From assembly GCA_031274845.1 (NCBI GenBank), contig JAISPN010000276.1, positions 1 to 6,458 on the forward strand: a DNA stretch of 6,458 bases, written 5' to 3'. This DNA comes from Acidobacteriaceae bacterium. GTDB taxonomy: Bacteria > Acidobacteriota > Vicinamibacteria > Vicinamibacterales > CAVVIG01. The position numbers were made by a program, and so were the translations under genes. Shown here in pieces: positions 5,969 to 6,458 of the stretch. Every line of letters begins with the position of its first letter. The stretch's first letter is position 1. The notes beneath the pieces are model-generated. The model saw only the letters and a program-made list of their open reading frames with translations. It did not search any database and had not been told where the DNA came from.

Positions 5969-6458
5969 TGCCTAACGACCGAGCGCTCGACCAGATCGCG
6001 GACGCCATTCGCAGCCGGCAGCGTTTTCTTCTGAGTTCGCACGCGCGGCCGGATGGCGATTCGATCGGGTCGCAGATGGCGATGGCCTCTGCGCTGCGCG
6101 CTCTCGGCAAAGACGTCGTCATCGTCAACAAAGACCCGGCGCCGCCGTCGATCATGACGTTTCCGGGCGTCAACGAGATCCGCATCGCCGACTCAATCGA
6201 TGAGCCGTTCGACGCGGCCATCATCATGGAGTGCGGCGATCTGTCGCGCACCGGCGTCAACGGCCTCGACCGCTTCTTCGTCATCAACATCGACCATCAT
6301 CCCGGCAATCTCGCCTACGGCGCGATCAACTGGTTCGATCCGTCGGCGGCCGCGTGCAGCGAGATGGTGTTCAGCCTGATCGAGCGGCTCGGCGTGCCGA
6401 TCTCCTATGACATCGCCGTGCACGTGTACGTAGCCATCCTCACCGACACGGGTTCCTT
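5968..6458 (+). CDS. nrnA: DHH-family phosphoesterase, NrnA-like (nanoRNase/pAp phosphatase), 5' part, cut by window edge
   Basis: The 163 visible residues are the N-terminal DHH domain of a protein of the bifunctional oligoribonuclease/pAp phosphatase group, which degrades 2-5-nt RNAs and in several bacteria converts pAp to AMP. Metal-binding motifs are clear: SHARPDGDSIGS (24-35; His25, Asp29, Asp31), ECGD (88-91), IDHH (108-111) and TDTGS at 159-163, where the window ends. The DHHA1 RNA-binding domain would follow outside. In motif II the position usually filled by Asp appears to be Glu88 (IIMECGDLSR), which I believe is tolerated in some lineages. ATG 5968 shares its A with the rbfA stop codon, suggesting translational coupling. 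GGA at 5957-5959 could serve as a weak ribosome-binding site. This position after rbfA is common for the family in several phyla. The assignment to NrnA rather than another DHH phosphoesterase is inferred from motifs and gene order. Confidence 0.88.
   Translation, partial: MPNDRALDQIADAIRSRQRFLLSSHARPDGDSIGSQMAMASALRALGKDVVIVNKDPAPPSIMTFPGVNEIRIADSIDEPFDAAIIMECGDLSRTGVNGLDRFFVINIDHHPGNLAYGAINWFDPSAAACSEMVFSLIERLGVPISYDIAVHVYVAILTDTGS

Overview
This window is a GC-rich bacterial chromosome segment carrying the classic nusA–infB translation and transcription operon, read entirely on the + strand. In order it holds: the 3' two thirds of rimO (ribosomal protein S12 methylthiotransferase, running in from the left edge), a 95-bp intergenic region with a promoter and a terminator-like leader, then rimP, nusA, infB, rbfA and the first half of a DHH-family phosphoesterase gene resembling nrnA (running off the right edge). 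Gaps inside the rimP-to-nrnA cluster are tiny (2 bp, 19 bp, 16 bp and a 1-bp stop/start overlap), so these five genes are very probably one transcription unit.

Organism: strong third-position G/C codon use, an IF2 with a very long Pro/Ala/Arg linker, a NusA without the C-terminal acidic repeats of gammaproteobacteria, and nrnA directly after rbfA suggest a high-GC Gram-negative lineage such as Acidobacteriota (Vicinamibacteria-like). Myxococcota or another deltaproteobacterial-type group would also fit. This is an impression from protein style and gene order, not a database result.

The genes fit together functionally: RimO modifies S12, RimP and RbfA mature the 30S subunit, IF2 starts translation on it, NusA controls RNA polymerase pausing, termination and antitermination, and the NrnA-like enzyme would clear nanoRNAs and pAp. 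All genes are intact apart from the two cut by the window edges, and I see no mobile element, CRISPR array, RNA gene or frameshift.

I did not find a previously undescribed multi-gene system; the locus is ordinary housekeeping DNA. The part most worth a second look is the non-coding region between rimO and rimP: an extended -10 promoter, a stem-loop starting almost exactly at the predicted +1, and a perfect 8-bp terminator hairpin with a U run just before rimP. This is the layout expected of a transcription attenuator, possibly one through which NusA controls its own operon. A second point is the IF2 linker, which splits into a purely acidic block followed by an arginine-only basic block.
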